DNA of 64,000 bases, taken from Nodosilinea sp. LEGE 07088 (lineage in GTDB: Bacteria > Cyanobacteriota > Cyanobacteriia > Phormidesmidales > Phormidesmidaceae). Under the pieces are notes generated by a model. The model had not been told where the DNA came from. It saw only the letters and a list, made by a program, of their open reading frames with translations, and did not search any database. The position numbers and the translations under genes are program-made. Shown here piece after piece: positions 62,968 to 64,000 of this stretch. Every line of letters starts with the position of its first letter. Position 1 is the stretch's first letter. The stretch spans positions 1-64,000 of the forward strand of contig NZ_JADEWX010000016.1 of the NCBI RefSeq assembly GCF_015207395.1, in the 5' to 3' direction.

Positions 62968-64000
62968 CTACTCTGCGATCGGGGCATCTGGCTGAGAAGA
63001 CTCGACCGCAGGAGGAGGACTAGGCGGGATCGGCGCGGTTGGCGCAACTGGTGCGGGTTGTGAAGCCGCAGGAGTAGGGGGTGGGGGAGCGCTGGGCACA
63101 GGCGGACTAGGAGCAGGTGAAGATTGAACCGGGGGTGGGCTGACTGGTTCTGGCTCTACCTCGGCAGGTTCTGGTTCTACGGATTCTGCCTCTACTGGTT
63201 CGGCTGGCTCTGCCTCTGCTGGCGCTGGTTCTGAAGATGCCGGTAGGGCAGGAGCTGCGGTTGGCTCGGCAGCGTCAACGGGTTGAGTCGGTACGACGGT
63301 TGGTTCAGGGATGGGCTCAGTGGTTGCGGTGGCGGGGGTAGGTTCTGACGGTAGTTCTACGGCCTGACGCTCGCCCCGGCGGCGGGCATCGCGGTTGCGA
63401 CGCGACCCCTCAATGGTCAGGTCATACTCGATGGGCACACTGGCACCGCCGTTGACAGGCTGAAACCGGGAGTTGCGGGCGGCCTGCATGGCGGCCTGGT
63501 CGATCGCTGGGTTGCCGCTAGAGCGAGTCAGGGTCACACTGCGCACGCTGCCGTCGGGGTTGATATCGACGCTGACCATGGGTTGGCCTTCGGCCCCGGC
63601 CTCCAGGGCGCTTTGGGGATAGCTGGGGCGCACACAGTTTTGGCAGGCCACGGTGCGCGAACCCTGACCTTGGCCATTGCCGCCGCCCGAGGGGTTGGCG
63701 GTGTCTGAGGTGCCGGTGCCAGGGCGGGCAGCGGTGGTTTCGGCAGCACCCGCTGAGTCAGAGGCAGGAGGCCCAGCCGAGTCGGTGCTACCATCCGCTG
63801 AAGTTTCGGCTGTAACTTCGCCCTCGGCTTCTCGCTGCCTCCGAAGAAAGTCGCGCAGGCGCTCGAACTGAGAGGAGTCTTCGGATGCAGTAGCTAAGTC
63901 AGGCTCGGCCTCGGCAACTGACTCTTCGGTTTCAGCAACTGCCTCCTCAGGTTCAACGGTTTCGGGCGGCAGGTCGGCCTCGGGGGTTTCTTCCTCCTCG
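62968..64000 (-). CDS. TonB-family protein, 5' end outside the window
   Basis: The minus-strand frame is open from 64000 to the stop at 62968; its N-terminus lies beyond the window. It holds an acidic, Glu/Pro-rich spacer, a Gly-rich stretch (GGGNGQGQGSRTV), a TonB C-terminal domain (63651-63420; CQNCVRPSYPQSALEAGAEG, MVSVDINPDGSVRSVTLTRS, QAARNSRFQPVN) and then a long tail of about 130 residues rich in Pro, Glu, Ala and Val. TonB proteins pass energy from ExbB/ExbD to outer-membrane receptors. In most bacteria the TonB domain is the C-terminus; here it is followed by the tail. Confidence 0.85.
   Translation of the reverse strand, partial: EEEETPEADLPPETVEPEEAVAETEESVAEAEPDLATASEDSSQFERLRDFLRRQREAEGEVTAETSADGSTDSAGPPASDSAGAAETTAARPGTGTSDTANPSGGGNGQGQGSRTVACQNCVRPSYPQSALEAGAEGQPMVSVDINPDGSVRSVTLTRSSGNPAIDQAAMQAARNSRFQPVNGGASVPIEYDLTIEGSRRNRDARRRGERQAVELPSEPTPATATTEPIPEPTVVPTQPVDAAEPTAAPALPASSEPAPAEAEPAEPVEAESVEPEPAEVEPEPVSPPPVQSSPAPSPPVPSAPPPPTPAASQPAPVAPTAPIPPSPPPAVESSQPDAPIAE

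Overview
The window is chromosomal DNA of a cyanobacterium. It encodes phycobilisome and photosystem II parts (apcD, psbB, psbT, psbM, psbV), both soluble electron carriers (petJ cytochrome c6 and petE plastocyanin), and proteins typical of cyanobacteria and plastids (CRR6, Ycf33, Ycf36/CGLD27, DUF1830). The HIP1 octamer GCGATCGC recurs throughout. The fairly high GC outside one AT-rich stretch suggests a Leptolyngbya/Nodosilinea-type filamentous organism; that placement is a guess.

Layout. Positions 1-5,900: apcD, then a copper-switch block in which a BlaI-type repressor and an M56 membrane protease (petR/petP-like) lie divergent to petJ, followed by a TPR protein and a His-rich lipoprotein. 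5,900-13,100: a membrane protein, a lone Anbu proteasome-like hydrolase, psbM, a [2Fe-2S] ferredoxin, psbB-psbT, nrdR and rpsA. 13,000-25,300: an alkyltransferase-like protein, glgX, a Met-rich zinc-ribbon protein, a Nudix hydrolase, hslO, a DUF1537 kinase, tRNA-fMet, the rsfS/CGLD27/asparaginase cluster and a long coiled-coil protein. 25,300-34,600: B12-dependent nrdJ, a B12-binding radical SAM enzyme, recQ, a beta-barrel-like protein, a class A beta-lactamase-like hydrolase and a dienelactone hydrolase. 34,800-48,900: a GAF-GAF-PAS adenylate cyclase, accD, psbV, petE, a second radical SAM protein, an iron-type ABC ATPase and an MBL-fold hydrolase. 49,200-55,000: an ECF-like sigma factor with unusual C-terminal domains behind a CRP-type palindrome, wecB, CRR6, an orphan Dam methylase and Ycf33.

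54,956-62,750 is the accessory part. It is more AT-rich and holds a glycosyltransferase, a three-gene polyprenyl-phosphoribose-like module (UbiA family, HAD phosphatase, SMR transporter), a decayed IS256 transposase, a frameshifted integrase beside the 3' half of a tRNA-Thr gene (a probable attachment site), and a DUF433/PIN-like toxin-antitoxin pair. The window ends inside a TonB-family gene with a long Pro/Glu-rich tail.

How the parts work together. PetR/PetP probably chooses between petJ and petE according to copper; an inverted pair of 12-bp boxes lies in the petR-petJ gap and a weaker similar pair lies before petE. The cyclase would make cAMP, and a perfect TGTGA-N6-TCACA site stands before the sigma gene, so the two may form one circuit. 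Four MITE-like elements, one of them present twice, and several short HIP1 duplications mark the intergenic regions. No CRISPR array, rRNA or complete prophage was seen.
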